Below, piece by piece: positions 17,666 to 26,638 of a DNA stretch of 64,000 nt. Under the pieces are notes generated by a model. The model ran no database searches. It had not been told where the DNA came from and worked only from the letters and a program-made list of their open reading frames with translations. Where the stretch lies: NCBI RefSeq assembly GCF_029504735.1, contig NZ_JAQFIP010000003.1, forward strand, positions 62,001 to 126,000, in the 5' to 3' direction. The stretch comes from Ereboglobus sp. PH5-10. Lineage in GTDB: Bacteria > Verrucomicrobiota > Verrucomicrobiia > Opitutales > Opitutaceae. Within the stretch, counting starts at the first letter, position 1. Each line of letters starts with the position of its first letter. The position numbers were made by a program, and so were the translations under genes.

Positions 17666-18763
17666 TCAGCACTTCGCCGGCCTGCCGGTTTTGGCGCTGG
17701 TGTAGAGGGCGTCGATGATGCGCATGAGCGTCACGGCCTCGGTGGCGGTGTTGAGCGGTTTTTCGCGGCCTTCAATCGCGGCGACAAAATTCGCGGCGGC
17801 GCTGACGCGCCCCATCGTCTCATCGGGGGGAACGATAATTTCGCGGTTCACGGAATGGCCGTTTTCCTGCGAGTAGAGTTCGCAAGTGTCGGTCGCGGTG
17901 GAATCGATGCCATCCTGGCCGAAGAGACGGCGGACGAGTCCACCGGCCTTGGTGCCCTGAAAGGCGACGGAAACCTCCTCGCGTTTGACGAGCTCGGCCC
18001 AGGATGACTGCATGGTGAGCACCTGGCCGGTCTTGAAACGGATGAAGCCATGGCAGGCGTTTTCAACGTCGGTGACGCCGTTTTTTGCGTCGGGAATGCC
18101 CCACGGTCCCTTGAACTGTTTGTCGGTGATGAAGTCGGTGAAGGTTTGTCCGAGCGCCCATTCGGGTTCGGGGTAGCCCATGAAGTGGAGCGCGAGGTCG
18201 AGCATGTGGAGGAGGTCGATCACGGGACCGCCGCCGGAGAGCGCCTTGCTGGTGAACCAGCCGCCAAAGCCGGGAATGCCGGTGCGGCGAACCCATTTGG
18301 CCTGCGCGGAGTTGACGCGCCCCGCCACCCCCTGGTCGATGTAGGCTTTCATGGCGCGCGATTCGGGACGGGCGCGGTTGTTAAAATCAAACATGAGCGT
18401 GCGCCTGGCCTTTGCGGCGGCGGTGGCCATGGCGCGGGCTTCGCGGGCGTTGAGCGCGGGCGGTTTTTCGCAGAAAACGTGCTTGCCGGCCTTGAGCGCC
18501 TGAAGCGCGAGCGGCGCGTGAAATTTGTTGGGAACGATGATTGAGACCGCGTTGATTTCGGGGCAGTCGCGGAGCATTTCCTCAACACTGCCGAAAGAGC
18601 GGGCTACGTTCTCGCGCGCGGCGGTTTTTGCGGCGGCGGCGGGATTGGTGTCGGCGATGGCGGCTATTTCAGCGCCCGCGGAGCGGAAGCCTTCCGCGTG
18701 GTAGCGGGACATGCCGCCCGCGCCAATGATGCCGATGGTGGTTTTCTTCGAGGATTTTTTCAT
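17666..18763 (-). CDS. Gfo/Idh/MocA family oxidoreductase
   Basis: A 365-residue NAD(P)-dependent dehydrogenase. The Rossmann motif IGIIGAGGMSRYHAEGF is at the N-terminus, and HVFCEKPPALNAREARAM is the conserved EKP motif. Starting at 18763 (MKKSSKKTTIG) places the Rossmann strand at the usual distance; an upstream in-frame ATG would add 13 unlikely residues. Family members oxidise sugars, inositols or their derivatives; the substrate cannot be read here. It lies 88 bases downstream of the glycosidase-like gene on the same strand, suggesting a shared carbohydrate role. Confidence 0.9.
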   Translation of the reverse strand: MKKSSKKTTIGIIGAGGMSRYHAEGFRSAGAEIAAIADTNPAAAAKTAARENVARSFGSVEEMLRDCPEINAVSIIVPNKFHAPLALQALKAGKHVFCEKPPALNAREARAMATAAAKARRTLMFDFNNRARPESRAMKAYIDQGVAGRVNSAQAKWVRRTGIPGFGGWFTSKALSGGGPVIDLLHMLDLALHFMGYPEPEWALGQTFTDFITDKQFKGPWGIPDAKNGVTDVENACHGFIRFKTGQVLTMQSSWAELVKREEVSVAFQGTKAGGLVRRLFGQDGIDSTATDTCELYSQENGHSVNREIIVPPDETMGRVSAAANFVAAIEGREKPLNTATEAVTLMRIIDALYTSAKTGRPAKC

Positions 18764-18851
18764 GGGTTGGGTAAAACGTGCGAAACAATGCGGAGGATGC
18801 AAGCCAACTCAATTCCTGCCCGGGCGCGGGCGGCGGGCGCGGGAGCGGCGC

Positions 18852-20663
18852 TTATTTTCCGGCGACGATGTAGCTCATCGACTTCACTTTCCTGCCGTTG
18901 TAATCGAAGTCCGTGGCGCGATAGTTCGTCACGATGGCCGTGCCGTCGGAAAAACTCGTCTTGAACACGTTCTCGGCAATCTGGTCGTGCCCTTCCATCG
19001 TCTCATACTGGAGATGCTTGAGGCGTTCGAATTCGTCGAAACCGCGTTTCACGGCCCTGACCGATTCAGCCAGCTCCTCGTCGGTGTCGCAGCGCAAATC
19101 CTCCACGCCCATCCAAGCTCGGTTGCCCTCGCGGTAATTCGAGTAAAAATAATACAGCGGGCGTCCGGCGAACTCGATCATCTTCAATTGTGTGAACGGT
19201 TTTTTAATCGTGTAATTCGTGGCGCGGGAAAACGGCGTGCTCAAAATGTAACCGCTGTAGACGAGTTGCCAGAACGGCACATGGCGATCCACGAGGCTGG
19301 GCAGCGGTTTGTCCGGATCGTAATGAATGGAAACATACAGGGCGTAATCCAGGTGCGGCAAACAGTGGTCGAAGCCGCCCTCCGAGGCCACGCCGCCGAA
19401 AACCGACTGGGCGTCGCCCATGATTTTCCGGGCCCATTCGGCGTAGCCTTCCTTGGTCAGGGGATGCTCCGGCGAATAGCAGGCCATCGGGGTGATGATC
19501 GAAAAAACGTCGATGTAATGCGCGCCGCGGAATCCGAGATCGCGGATTTTTCGGTGGTCGTCCCTGGCAAAGCGCTCATACATGCGCTGCGGGCAGGCCA
19601 GATACGCCACGCCGCCGCTGAGCGGTGGCTTCTGCCGGGCCATCGAGCCGTCCTTGAGGCGTATCACGTCGCGGCCATCGTCCCAAAGCCCGGCGATCCG
19701 GGAGACGCTGTAGATGTCGTAATTGCAAGTGTGGCAGACGATTTGATAACCCTCGTGTTGCGTTTTCTTAATCGCGGCCCGGAGTTTCGCCTCGCCGCCG
19801 AGCCGTTCGTCAACGGGAAACAGTTGGGGAAACCGGCCGTCGTGGCCGCCGATGTTCCAGCCGACAAGGCAGAACTCCGCCTTGTCGACGCCCTGCTTTT
19901 TGAACTCGGCGACGATTTGCTGGAAGCGGTCGAAGGAAACGGCGACTTTCATCGGCGGCTCGTTTTCGGCGTTCTGTTCCTCGACGCTGGTCGGCATCGG
20001 TTTCCATCCCATTCGAACCCTCACTTCCATCGACTCGGCGGCGTATTTTAACCCGGGGTTTTCCTTGACCCGGTCGCGAAGCGGGCGGATGAGTTTTCGT
20101 TGAAGCTGGAATTGCCGGTAAGTCCTGGCCATGTCGGCGTAGGTGGCGTCCCTGCCGAGCTGGTGAAACTCGATCTTCAGGTCGTCGCAAGCGTCGTCGC
20201 CGTGGAGTTCCAGCCGGGGAAAGACGGTGTATTTGTTATCCTCAACCCTCGCCATCTGGAAGAGATAGTAACGCATGCCGGTGGCGATCACCGTCATGGC
20301 CGCCTTCGGGGTTTTGACGCCGAACATCGGCATCGAGATGCGCGAGTTTCGATAATGGCCGTCTATCCGGGCCTTGAACTCACCATACATGCCATCGCTG
20401 AAAACGTAAAACCCGCCGTCTCCCGCCGTCGCCGTGGCGAAGGGGTGGTGGATTTCGGCGTATTTCACATTTTTAGGAATATCATTTTTTGGGATGTTGA
20501 GATAGTGAACGCCGCCCTCCTGGCGGAGCGGGGCGGTTTTCCACTCCGTTCGATCATCCATAAAGGTATAAAAAAGCCTCGCCTCGAGATCGTCCGCGCA
20601 GGACGAGACGGAACCAAGCATGAGAAGACTTAACACACACAAAACGAATTGCTGTTTCATCAT
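18852..20663 (-). CDS. Secreted glycosidase-like protein (DUF5696-like, TIM-barrel type)
   Basis: About 603 residues with a signal peptide (MMKQQFVLCVLSLLMLGSVS, then SCADD, a possible lipobox). The N-terminal half looks like an all-beta region. The C-terminal half has barrel-like strands with acidic ends: KAEFCLVGWNIGGHDGRFPQ, YQIVCHTCNYDIYSV, FRGAHYIDVFSII and VASEGGFDHCLPHLDYAL. These resemble DUF5696/GH101-related glycosidases, in which the strand-end Asp/Glu are catalytic. The start at 20663 is preferred over a far upstream ATG that would add 80 unrelated residues before the signal sequence. The substrate is unknown. It probably forms a unit with the downstream Gfo/Idh/MocA gene. Confidence 0.6.
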   Translation of the reverse strand: MMKQQFVLCVLSLLMLGSVSSCADDLEARLFYTFMDDRTEWKTAPLRQEGGVHYLNIPKNDIPKNVKYAEIHHPFATATAGDGGFYVFSDGMYGEFKARIDGHYRNSRISMPMFGVKTPKAAMTVIATGMRYYLFQMARVEDNKYTVFPRLELHGDDACDDLKIEFHQLGRDATYADMARTYRQFQLQRKLIRPLRDRVKENPGLKYAAESMEVRVRMGWKPMPTSVEEQNAENEPPMKVAVSFDRFQQIVAEFKKQGVDKAEFCLVGWNIGGHDGRFPQLFPVDERLGGEAKLRAAIKKTQHEGYQIVCHTCNYDIYSVSRIAGLWDDGRDVIRLKDGSMARQKPPLSGGVAYLACPQRMYERFARDDHRKIRDLGFRGAHYIDVFSIITPMACYSPEHPLTKEGYAEWARKIMGDAQSVFGGVASEGGFDHCLPHLDYALYVSIHYDPDKPLPSLVDRHVPFWQLVYSGYILSTPFSRATNYTIKKPFTQLKMIEFAGRPLYYFYSNYREGNRAWMGVEDLRCDTDEELAESVRAVKRGFDEFERLKHLQYETMEGHDQIAENVFKTSFSDGTAIVTNYRATDFDYNGRKVKSMSYIVAGK

Positions 20664-20801
20664 AGTTTTTTGGGAGCGGGTAATAACAGGCGTTGCGCCA
20701 AGGGCTGACAAATAGGTGCCGGCCCTTGTTGTGCAAGCTGTTTTGCGGTTGATTTGGCGGGGGCAAAAACGGCATGGTGTTTTCCGAAAACCGCAAACCC
20801 C

Positions 20802-22328
20802 GTGAGCTTCAAAAAAAACAGGTCCCCCCGCTTTTATTTCCGCGCATTGCTTCTGGCCGTGGCGTGCATCCTCGGCGCGACGAGGGCGGGCGCGGCGGAA
20901 CAATGGTTGCGGCTTTCAAGCAAGCATTTCGACATGCTCAGTTGCACGGACGAGAACGACTCGCGCCGCGTGCTCGCCGAAATGGAGCGGTTTCGCATGG
21001 CGTTTTTCACCTGGTTCGACGAGCGCAAGATGTATTACCCGCGCCCGTTGATTTTTGTGTTCAACTCCAACGCGCAATTCAAGCCATACAACAAGATGGC
21101 CGACGGCACGCATGCGCACCGGGGCGGCGTTTTTATGAGGAGCCAGCTCGGGCCGCGCATCGCGATGCCCCGGGGATCGTCGGGCCGGGGCATGACAACG
21201 GTTTTTCACGAGTGCGCGCACTCGCTGGTCGCGGCCTCGGGGCTGCGGCTTCCTCTCTGGCTCAACGAGGGTGTGGCGGAGGTGTTCGAGACGTTCGGCA
21301 CGCGTGGCGGCGAGCCGGTGCTCGGCATGCGCAGCAACAAGCACATGCGGCTGCTGCTCGTTAAACAACTCATCCCAATGGACGAGTTTTTTAACGTCAC
21401 CATGCAGTCGCCCCACTACACCGATCCCGCGAGGATGAGGTTGTTTTACGCTCAGGCGTGGCTGGTCACGCACTACATAATGCTCGGGCCGCGTGGCCGG
21501 TCGCAGCCGGCCGAAAACCTCCGGAAATACATTGAGCTGTATAAAAAGAAACGGAAACCGTCCGAGGCGGATTTTCGCGAGGCGTTCGGGCTCGGTTACG
21601 CGGAGCTGGAGCGCGTGCTGCGCGCTTATGTGATAAGCGACCACAACAGGCATTATTCGCCGAGGCTGCCCGCGGCGTCCACGCACGACGGCGTCACCTG
21701 CCGCAAGGCGGAAATGCGCGAGGTCGAGTGCGAACTGGCCGCCTTGAAAATCCGGATGACCCACGATCACAGCGAGCGATCCACGAAGCGTTTTGAGCGG
21801 TTGGTGAAAAAATACGGGGATTACCCGCGCGTATGGGAACTGTATGCGGAGATTTCGCCGCGCGACAAAAAAAACGCCCATGTCGAAAAAGCCGTGGCGC
21901 TCGGCTCGCGCAATCCGCTGGCGCGCCTGTGGATTTTGCGCGAAGGCGTAAACGGCATCCGCTGGTCGCTCAGCAACCACATGACGGATGAGGAGGCGGC
22001 AAAGCTGCGGCAAAATGCGGCGTCGGTGCTTGAGTTGGAACCGGATTGCATGGAGGCGCACGCATTGCTCGCGACGGTCGAGTCGCAGTGTGAAACGATG
22101 AACGATTCCGCGCTGGAGCGCGCGAAAGCGGCGATGGCCGACATGAACGAAGCCGAGTATCACCAAACACAGCTCGCGATCGCGGTGGCGTGCTGGCGGG
22201 GTGGCGACAACGAACAGGCGCGCGAGATCGCCGGGCAACTGCTCGAAGAACCCGGCTTAAGCGCGACAATAAAGCTCCGCGCGACGACGCTGCGCAATCG
22301 CATCGCGCGCTCTGCGCGGAAGAACTGA
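20802..22328 (+). CDS. Secreted HExxH peptidase-like protein (peptidase MA / DUF1570-like)
   Basis: About 508 residues starting at GTG 20802, which gives an N-terminus with a signal peptide (FYFRALLLAVACILGATRAG). An upstream TTG start would add 16 residues before the signal. The zinc motif is TVFHECAHSL (His136, Glu137, His140), and LWLNEGVAEVFE supplies the downstream Glu, as in gluzincin peptidase-MA domains. The C-terminal ~200 residues are helical, with TPR-like pairs of helices. It is divergent from the glycosidase-like gene. Substrate unknown. Confidence 0.75.
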   Translation: MSFKKNRSPRFYFRALLLAVACILGATRAGAAEQWLRLSSKHFDMLSCTDENDSRRVLAEMERFRMAFFTWFDERKMYYPRPLIFVFNSNAQFKPYNKMADGTHAHRGGVFMRSQLGPRIAMPRGSSGRGMTTVFHECAHSLVAASGLRLPLWLNEGVAEVFETFGTRGGEPVLGMRSNKHMRLLLVKQLIPMDEFFNVTMQSPHYTDPARMRLFYAQAWLVTHYIMLGPRGRSQPAENLRKYIELYKKKRKPSEADFREAFGLGYAELERVLRAYVISDHNRHYSPRLPAASTHDGVTCRKAEMREVECELAALKIRMTHDHSERSTKRFERLVKKYGDYPRVWELYAEISPRDKKNAHVEKAVALGSRNPLARLWILREGVNGIRWSLSNHMTDEEAAKLRQNAASVLELEPDCMEAHALLATVESQCETMNDSALERAKAAMADMNEAEYHQTQLAIAVACWRGGDNEQAREIAGQLLEEPGLSATIKLRATTLRNRIARSARKN

Positions 22329-22419
22329 GCTAACGCGGTGCCGCCGCCAATTCCGCGAGTTCGGAAGCTTGGTGTTGCCGAGGGCGGGGAGTTTGTGTTC
22401 CATTAACGCCATTTCCCAA

Positions 22420-23127
22420 ATGGCACCCGTCAATCTTCCAGCTCAGGACACACCACAGGCAAGGCATCCATTGCTCACGAAATTGAGAAACGGTTTTGTC
22501 GCGGGATTGGTGCTGCTGGCGCCAATCGGAATCACGGCATTTGTGTTCTCGTGGGTTTTCAAAAAATCGGGCGGCATTTTGCGTCCGCTGTTCCAGGGAT
22601 ACCTGCCGGAATGGATCAAGCCGGACAGCATCATCTGGGATATTTTTTCCACGCTTGTGCTGATTGCGTTGATCACAGTGCTGGGGCTTGTGTCGCGGTA
22701 TGTCATGAGCCGGTGGTTCTTGAAATTCGTTGACCGGCTGATCCGGAGCATTCCCGGAGTAAGCGCGGTCTATGGCGCGGTGAAGCAGATCATCGACACG
22801 TTCAGCACCAAAAACAAAAACGTGTTCAGCAAGGTGGTGCTGGTGCAGTTTCCGAGAAAGGGCATGTATTCGGTTGGTTTCCTCACAAACGAGATGGTCG
22901 GCGAGGTGCAGGAAAAAACGGCCGAGAAGGTCTCGGCGGTGTTTGTGCCAACGACGCCAAATCCGACGACGGGCTTTCTAATCATGCTACCGAAGGAGGA
23001 TATCATCGAACTGGACATGACTGTGGGCGAGGGAATGAAGATGATCGTGTCGGTGGGCGCCGTTGCCCCGCCGTGGCCCTCCGCCGCTCCGAAGCCGGAG
23101 GCTTCAGAACTAATGAAGAATGAATAA
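22420..23127 (+). CDS. DUF502 integral membrane protein
   Basis: About 235 residues. Two transmembrane helices are evident: NGFVAGLVLLAPIGITAFVF and ISTLVLIALITVLGLV-type sequence around residue 75. The DUF502 signature follows: RSIPGVSAVYGAVKQIIDTF, VVLVQFPRKGMYSVGFLTN and VPTTPNPTTGFLIMLPKEDI. Family members are widespread, of uncertain function, and possibly membrane-stress or transporter related. The start at ATG 22420 fits family alignments. The last ~20 residues (Pro/Ala/Glu) contain a small gaagccggaggcttc palindrome and look like repeat-derived tail. Confidence 0.9.
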   Translation: MAPVNLPAQDTPQARHPLLTKLRNGFVAGLVLLAPIGITAFVFSWVFKKSGGILRPLFQGYLPEWIKPDSIIWDIFSTLVLIALITVLGLVSRYVMSRWFLKFVDRLIRSIPGVSAVYGAVKQIIDTFSTKNKNVFSKVVLVQFPRKGMYSVGFLTNEMVGEVQEKTAEKVSAVFVPTTPNPTTGFLIMLPKEDIIELDMTVGEGMKMIVSVGAVAPPWPSAAPKPEASELMKNE

Positions 23128-23260
23128 TGTAGAATGGGCGGCATGTTACATCACCAATGGCACGCATGCGTAGGACGTTCCCGCCGGGACCGCCGCGTTT
23201 GTTTATTGCCGCACACGGCGAGCGAGCCCGGCCCGGGCCGGAAATGAAGGGCGGTTCGCC

Positions 23261-23887
23261 ATGGCGAGGCTTACTCTTTCGACTGATGCGTTCGTGCTGT
23301 TGAGGCGTCCCTCGACATCGGACGCGTTTCAAGTGCTCTCGGTGTTTTCCGAGACGCAGGGATTGCTGCTGGTGTTGCAGCGTGTTTCGAAAGCAAAGCG
23401 AAAAGGCGAGGTGGCGATGGCGCTGGATCTTTTCAACGAGGTGTCGCTGATGCTCGAAAGCTCGAACCAAGGGCAAACATGGTTTGTGCGCGAGGCCCGC
23501 GTGCTGAGAAGCGCGGAGGGGATCGGGCGCAATTACGAGGCGTTGCAGTGCGCGTCGGCGTTTGCGTGGCTCGTGGCGCAAAACACAATTCCCGAGGAAA
23601 CACGGGCGCGGGTGTATGCACTATTGGGACAGGCGTTTGGCGCGTTCGCGGAATCGCCGCGTCCGGATGTGGCGTATGTGAAGGCGCTGTATTGCCTGGC
23701 GCGCGACGAGGGATATCCGGTGAAACAGGAGTGGGTGCGCTCGCTCGCGGCCGCGGATCGCGCACAGGTGGCGGAACTGCTCAACAAACCGCTCGCTGAG
23801 CAATCGGCAAACGCGGAAGCCGTGGGAAGATTGCGCGAACGCCTGGAGGCATGGGTGCGCACGCAGACGGACATTATTGTTGGCTAA
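23261..23887 (+). CDS. recO: DNA repair protein RecO-like
   Basis: A 208-residue protein. The N-terminal ~80 residues have an OB-fold pattern with DAFVLLRRPSTSDAFQVLSV and ETQGLLLVLQRVSKAKRK, as in RecO, which helps RecR load RecA. The helical remainder (ALQCASAFAWLV, YVKALYCLARDEGYPV) also fits, but the CxxC zinc-binding pairs of many RecO proteins are absent. Convergent with the DAHP synthase gene. The assignment rests on pattern and length. Confidence 0.6.
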   Translation: MARLTLSTDAFVLLRRPSTSDAFQVLSVFSETQGLLLVLQRVSKAKRKGEVAMALDLFNEVSLMLESSNQGQTWFVREARVLRSAEGIGRNYEALQCASAFAWLVAQNTIPEETRARVYALLGQAFGAFAESPRPDVAYVKALYCLARDEGYPVKQEWVRSLAAADRAQVAELLNKPLAEQSANAEAVGRLRERLEAWVRTQTDIIVG

Positions 23888-23958
23888 ACCACAAATCACG
23901 CCCCCTTAAAAAAGCGTTTTTCGGCGATCCGAATTCGTATTAGAAAAACGAATACAAA

Positions 23959-25086
23959 TTATTTCATCCCGGCAACGGCCTTGCGCCGACTGCGGACGGC
24001 TCCGGCGAGTTGCTCCAGGATCGGCTCGGTTTGCTCGAACGAAATGCAGGCGTCGGTGATGCTCACGCCGTATTTGTCCGGCTTGTCCTGCCTGCCTTCG
24101 CGCAGGTGGCTTTCGAGCATCACGCCGGCAATCGCCCGCGTGCCGGCGGCGACTTGCCGCGCCAAATCCGCGGCGACCGCAGGCTGCCGGCGATGGTCTT
24201 TCTCGCTGTTTCCATGCGAGCAATCCACGACAACAACGCCGGGGTGTCCCGCATTCGCGAGCAGCGCGGTCGCGTCGGCAATGTGCCCGGCCTTGTAATT
24301 GACGCCGGTGCGCGCGCCGCCGCGCAGGATGAGGTGCGCGTCGGGGTTGCCGGTCGTGTTGAAAACTGCCGCCGCACCGTCGTCCGCCACGGAGGGGAAC
24401 CAGTGCGGACGTTTGGCCGCGCCGAGCGCGTCGACGGCTATTTGCACGCTGCCGGTGGTGTCGTTTTTGAAGCCAACCGGCATCGGCAGGCCCGACGCCA
24501 GCTCGCGGTGAACCTGACTTTGCGATGTGCGCGCGCCAATGGCGCCATAGCAAACCATGTCCGCGATGTATTTCATGATGATTGTGTCGAGAAATTCGGT
24601 CGCCGCCGGCACGCCCGTTTTAATCATGTCGCGAAGCAGTTGCCGCGCGATGCGCAGGCCGTCGTTAATCCTGAAACTATTGTCGATATACGGGTCGTTG
24701 ATCAGGCCCTTCCATCCGGCGACGGTGCGCGGCTTTTCGAAATAAGCGCGCATGACGACAAACAAATCCTCCCCGTGTTTTTTCCCGAGCGCCGCCAGCC
24801 GCCGGGCGTATTCGAGCGCGGCCTCCGTGTCGTGAATCGAGCACGGGCCGGCAATGACAAGCAGGCGGTCGTCGCGCTGTTTCAAAATGTCGCCTATCTG
24901 CGCGCGCGCCCCGGTGACGAATTCGGCCTCCGACGGCGACAGGGCTAATTCCTCGATTAAAACCGCGGGCGGGAGCAGCGCGCGTGAATACGATATGCGC
25001 GGCGCGGGGGCGCGTCTTTCGTCATGGGTGACGCTTATCGTCAAGTCTGCGCAAGGCGTCGGAATGCAGGGGAGTGAGGAAATCAT
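23959..25086 (-). CDS. aroF: 3-deoxy-7-phosphoheptulonate synthase (type I DAHP synthase)
   Basis: A 375-residue first enzyme of the shikimate pathway, condensing phosphoenolpyruvate and erythrose-4-phosphate. Diagnostic segments are LLVIAGPCSIHD, VVMRAYFEKPRTVAGWKG, GARTSQSQVHRELASGL, PVGFKNDTTGSVQIAVDA, HLILRGGARTGVNY and VVVDCSHGNSEKDH (metal and substrate ligands). The start at 25086 (MISSLPCIPTPC) fits the normal length; an upstream ATG would add 24 residues. The symbol aroF is by class; which isozyme or feedback type it is cannot be told. It is unlinked to the tyrA-aroA pair. Confidence 0.93.
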   Translation of the reverse strand: MISSLPCIPTPCADLTISVTHDERRAPAPRISYSRALLPPAVLIEELALSPSEAEFVTGARAQIGDILKQRDDRLLVIAGPCSIHDTEAALEYARRLAALGKKHGEDLFVVMRAYFEKPRTVAGWKGLINDPYIDNSFRINDGLRIARQLLRDMIKTGVPAATEFLDTIIMKYIADMVCYGAIGARTSQSQVHRELASGLPMPVGFKNDTTGSVQIAVDALGAAKRPHWFPSVADDGAAAVFNTTGNPDAHLILRGGARTGVNYKAGHIADATALLANAGHPGVVVVDCSHGNSEKDHRRQPAVAADLARQVAAGTRAIAGVMLESHLREGRQDKPDKYGVSITDACISFEQTEPILEQLAGAVRSRRKAVAGMK

Positions 25087-25233
25087 TTGTGTGATATGCC
25101 GGGGCGGTGAAAGTGCGGTTACCGAGCTTGAGACGCTTCCTATTCGCCGTGGTAACAACGCTCCGAATTTACAGGGGAAGGTGTGCGCGCGGCGTGCCGT
25201 GATGTTGTGGCGAGTGTGATTGTTTAGTTTTTC

Positions 25234-26619
25234 CTACATGATTTCTTTCAACAGCCCGCCCGTGGGGACGCCTTCGGCTGGCGTGGGCATGGCGCGCACG
25301 TCGAGGCCTTGCGGGTTTGGCAGGCGGGCGGCGGGGTCGATTCCGAGCTGGTGATAAACGCTTCCGATGACATCGCACGGATAGACGGGGCGCTCTTTCA
25401 CGTCCTCGGCCTTTGCGTCCGACGCGCCGACGATTTGGCCGCCCTTGAAACCGCCGCCGGCGATCACGGTGCTGAACACCCTGCCCCAATGTCCGCGACC
25501 TCCGTTCCAGGGGGCCTCCCACATGACGCGCGGCGTGCGTCCAAACTCGCCGCCGATCCAGACGATGGTGCTTTCCAACAGCCCGCGCTCCGACAAATCC
25601 TGGAGCAGGGTCGCCACGCCTTGGTCGAACTCGGGCAGCATTCGCTTCATTTCCGGGAAGTGGTCTTTGTGCGTGTCCCAGCCGGGATATTTTATAATGA
25701 CGCAGGGAACGCCGCGCTCGACCAGCCGGCGCGCGACGAGGCATGACTGCCCGAAGGTCGTCCGGCGCGGCGCGGATGCGGGCGCGGCGGAGCCGGAGCT
25801 TTGCACCACCGTGGCGCGTCCGTAGCGGTCGCGCAGCGCGTCGTTTTCGCCGGAGAGGTCGAAGGCTTTTGCGCCGTCGCCGATGATCATGTCGTAGGCC
25901 TGGTCCTGCGAGCGCGCAAACGCCTCCAGTCCCGGATTGCCCGGATGCGCGCCGTTCAGCGCGTCGAGTTTGTGGAGCAGTTCGCGCCGCTTGCGCTGTT
26001 GTTCGTCGGTGAGGCCTTCCGCGACGATTCCCTCGACGATGAACCGCTCCTGCGCCGGGTCGCCGCCGGTTGCGAAGGGCCTGTGACGCGTTCCCAAAAA
26101 TCCCGCCTCGTCGAAACGTCCCAGCGGCTCGGTCAGGGTGATGTAGGGCGGAAGCTGGCCCTGGTAGCCGCCGGCGTAACCTTTGAGCAGCGAGACAACG
26201 GCGCCCGCGCACGGATAGACGAGCTGGCCGCCGGGCGTGCGTCCGGTTTGCGTCATGTAGGTCGCGGTTTCGTGGGCGTCGCTGCCGTGCGTCATGCTGC
26301 GGATGATGGAATATTTGTCCGCCTGCTTCGCGAGCAGCGGCAGCATTTCGCCGATTCGTATGCCGCTCACATTGGTCTCGATTGCCTTGCGGAGCGGACC
26401 GCAAAAATCGGCGCCGCATTCCGGTTTGGGGTCGAAGGTGTCGATGTGCGACGGGCCGCCGTCCATCCAGATTTGAATCATCGCCTTTGCCTTGCCGCCG
26501 GCTCCGGGCAGTTGCGGCTCGGCGAGCGCGCGAATCGTCGCGTTGCCGGCGAGGTAGAGTCCCGCCGCGCCCCAAAAGCTGTGTTTGAGCATTTCCCGGC
26601 GTGTGATGAGTTTTTTCAT
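25234..26619 (-). CDS. DUF1501 domain secreted protein
   Basis: A 461-residue protein. The N-terminus MKKLITRREMLKHSFWGAAG carries a twin-arginine-like export signal. The body is a DUF1501 (sulfatase-like alkaline-phosphatase fold) protein: AMIQIWMDGGPSHIDTFDPK, MTHGSDAHETATYMTQTGR, VIIKYPGWDTHKDHF and VWIGGEFGRTPR. DUF1501 proteins are expanded in Planctomycetota and Verrucomicrobiota, usually beside DUF1549/DUF1553 genes, as here (20 bases downstream of one). The reaction is unknown; roles in polysaccharide degradation have been proposed. Confidence 0.92.
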   Translation of the reverse strand: MKKLITRREMLKHSFWGAAGLYLAGNATIRALAEPQLPGAGGKAKAMIQIWMDGGPSHIDTFDPKPECGADFCGPLRKAIETNVSGIRIGEMLPLLAKQADKYSIIRSMTHGSDAHETATYMTQTGRTPGGQLVYPCAGAVVSLLKGYAGGYQGQLPPYITLTEPLGRFDEAGFLGTRHRPFATGGDPAQERFIVEGIVAEGLTDEQQRKRRELLHKLDALNGAHPGNPGLEAFARSQDQAYDMIIGDGAKAFDLSGENDALRDRYGRATVVQSSGSAAPASAPRRTTFGQSCLVARRLVERGVPCVIIKYPGWDTHKDHFPEMKRMLPEFDQGVATLLQDLSERGLLESTIVWIGGEFGRTPRVMWEAPWNGGRGHWGRVFSTVIAGGGFKGGQIVGASDAKAEDVKERPVYPCDVIGSVYHQLGIDPAARLPNPQGLDVRAMPTPAEGVPTGGLLKEIM

Positions 26620-26638
26620 GGGTTTGTCCTCTCTTTGG

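Noticed and set aside
23959-25158. Upstream start for DAHP synthase at 25158
   Set aside because: The extra 24 residues do not resemble the family; the ATG at 25086 gives a normal length.
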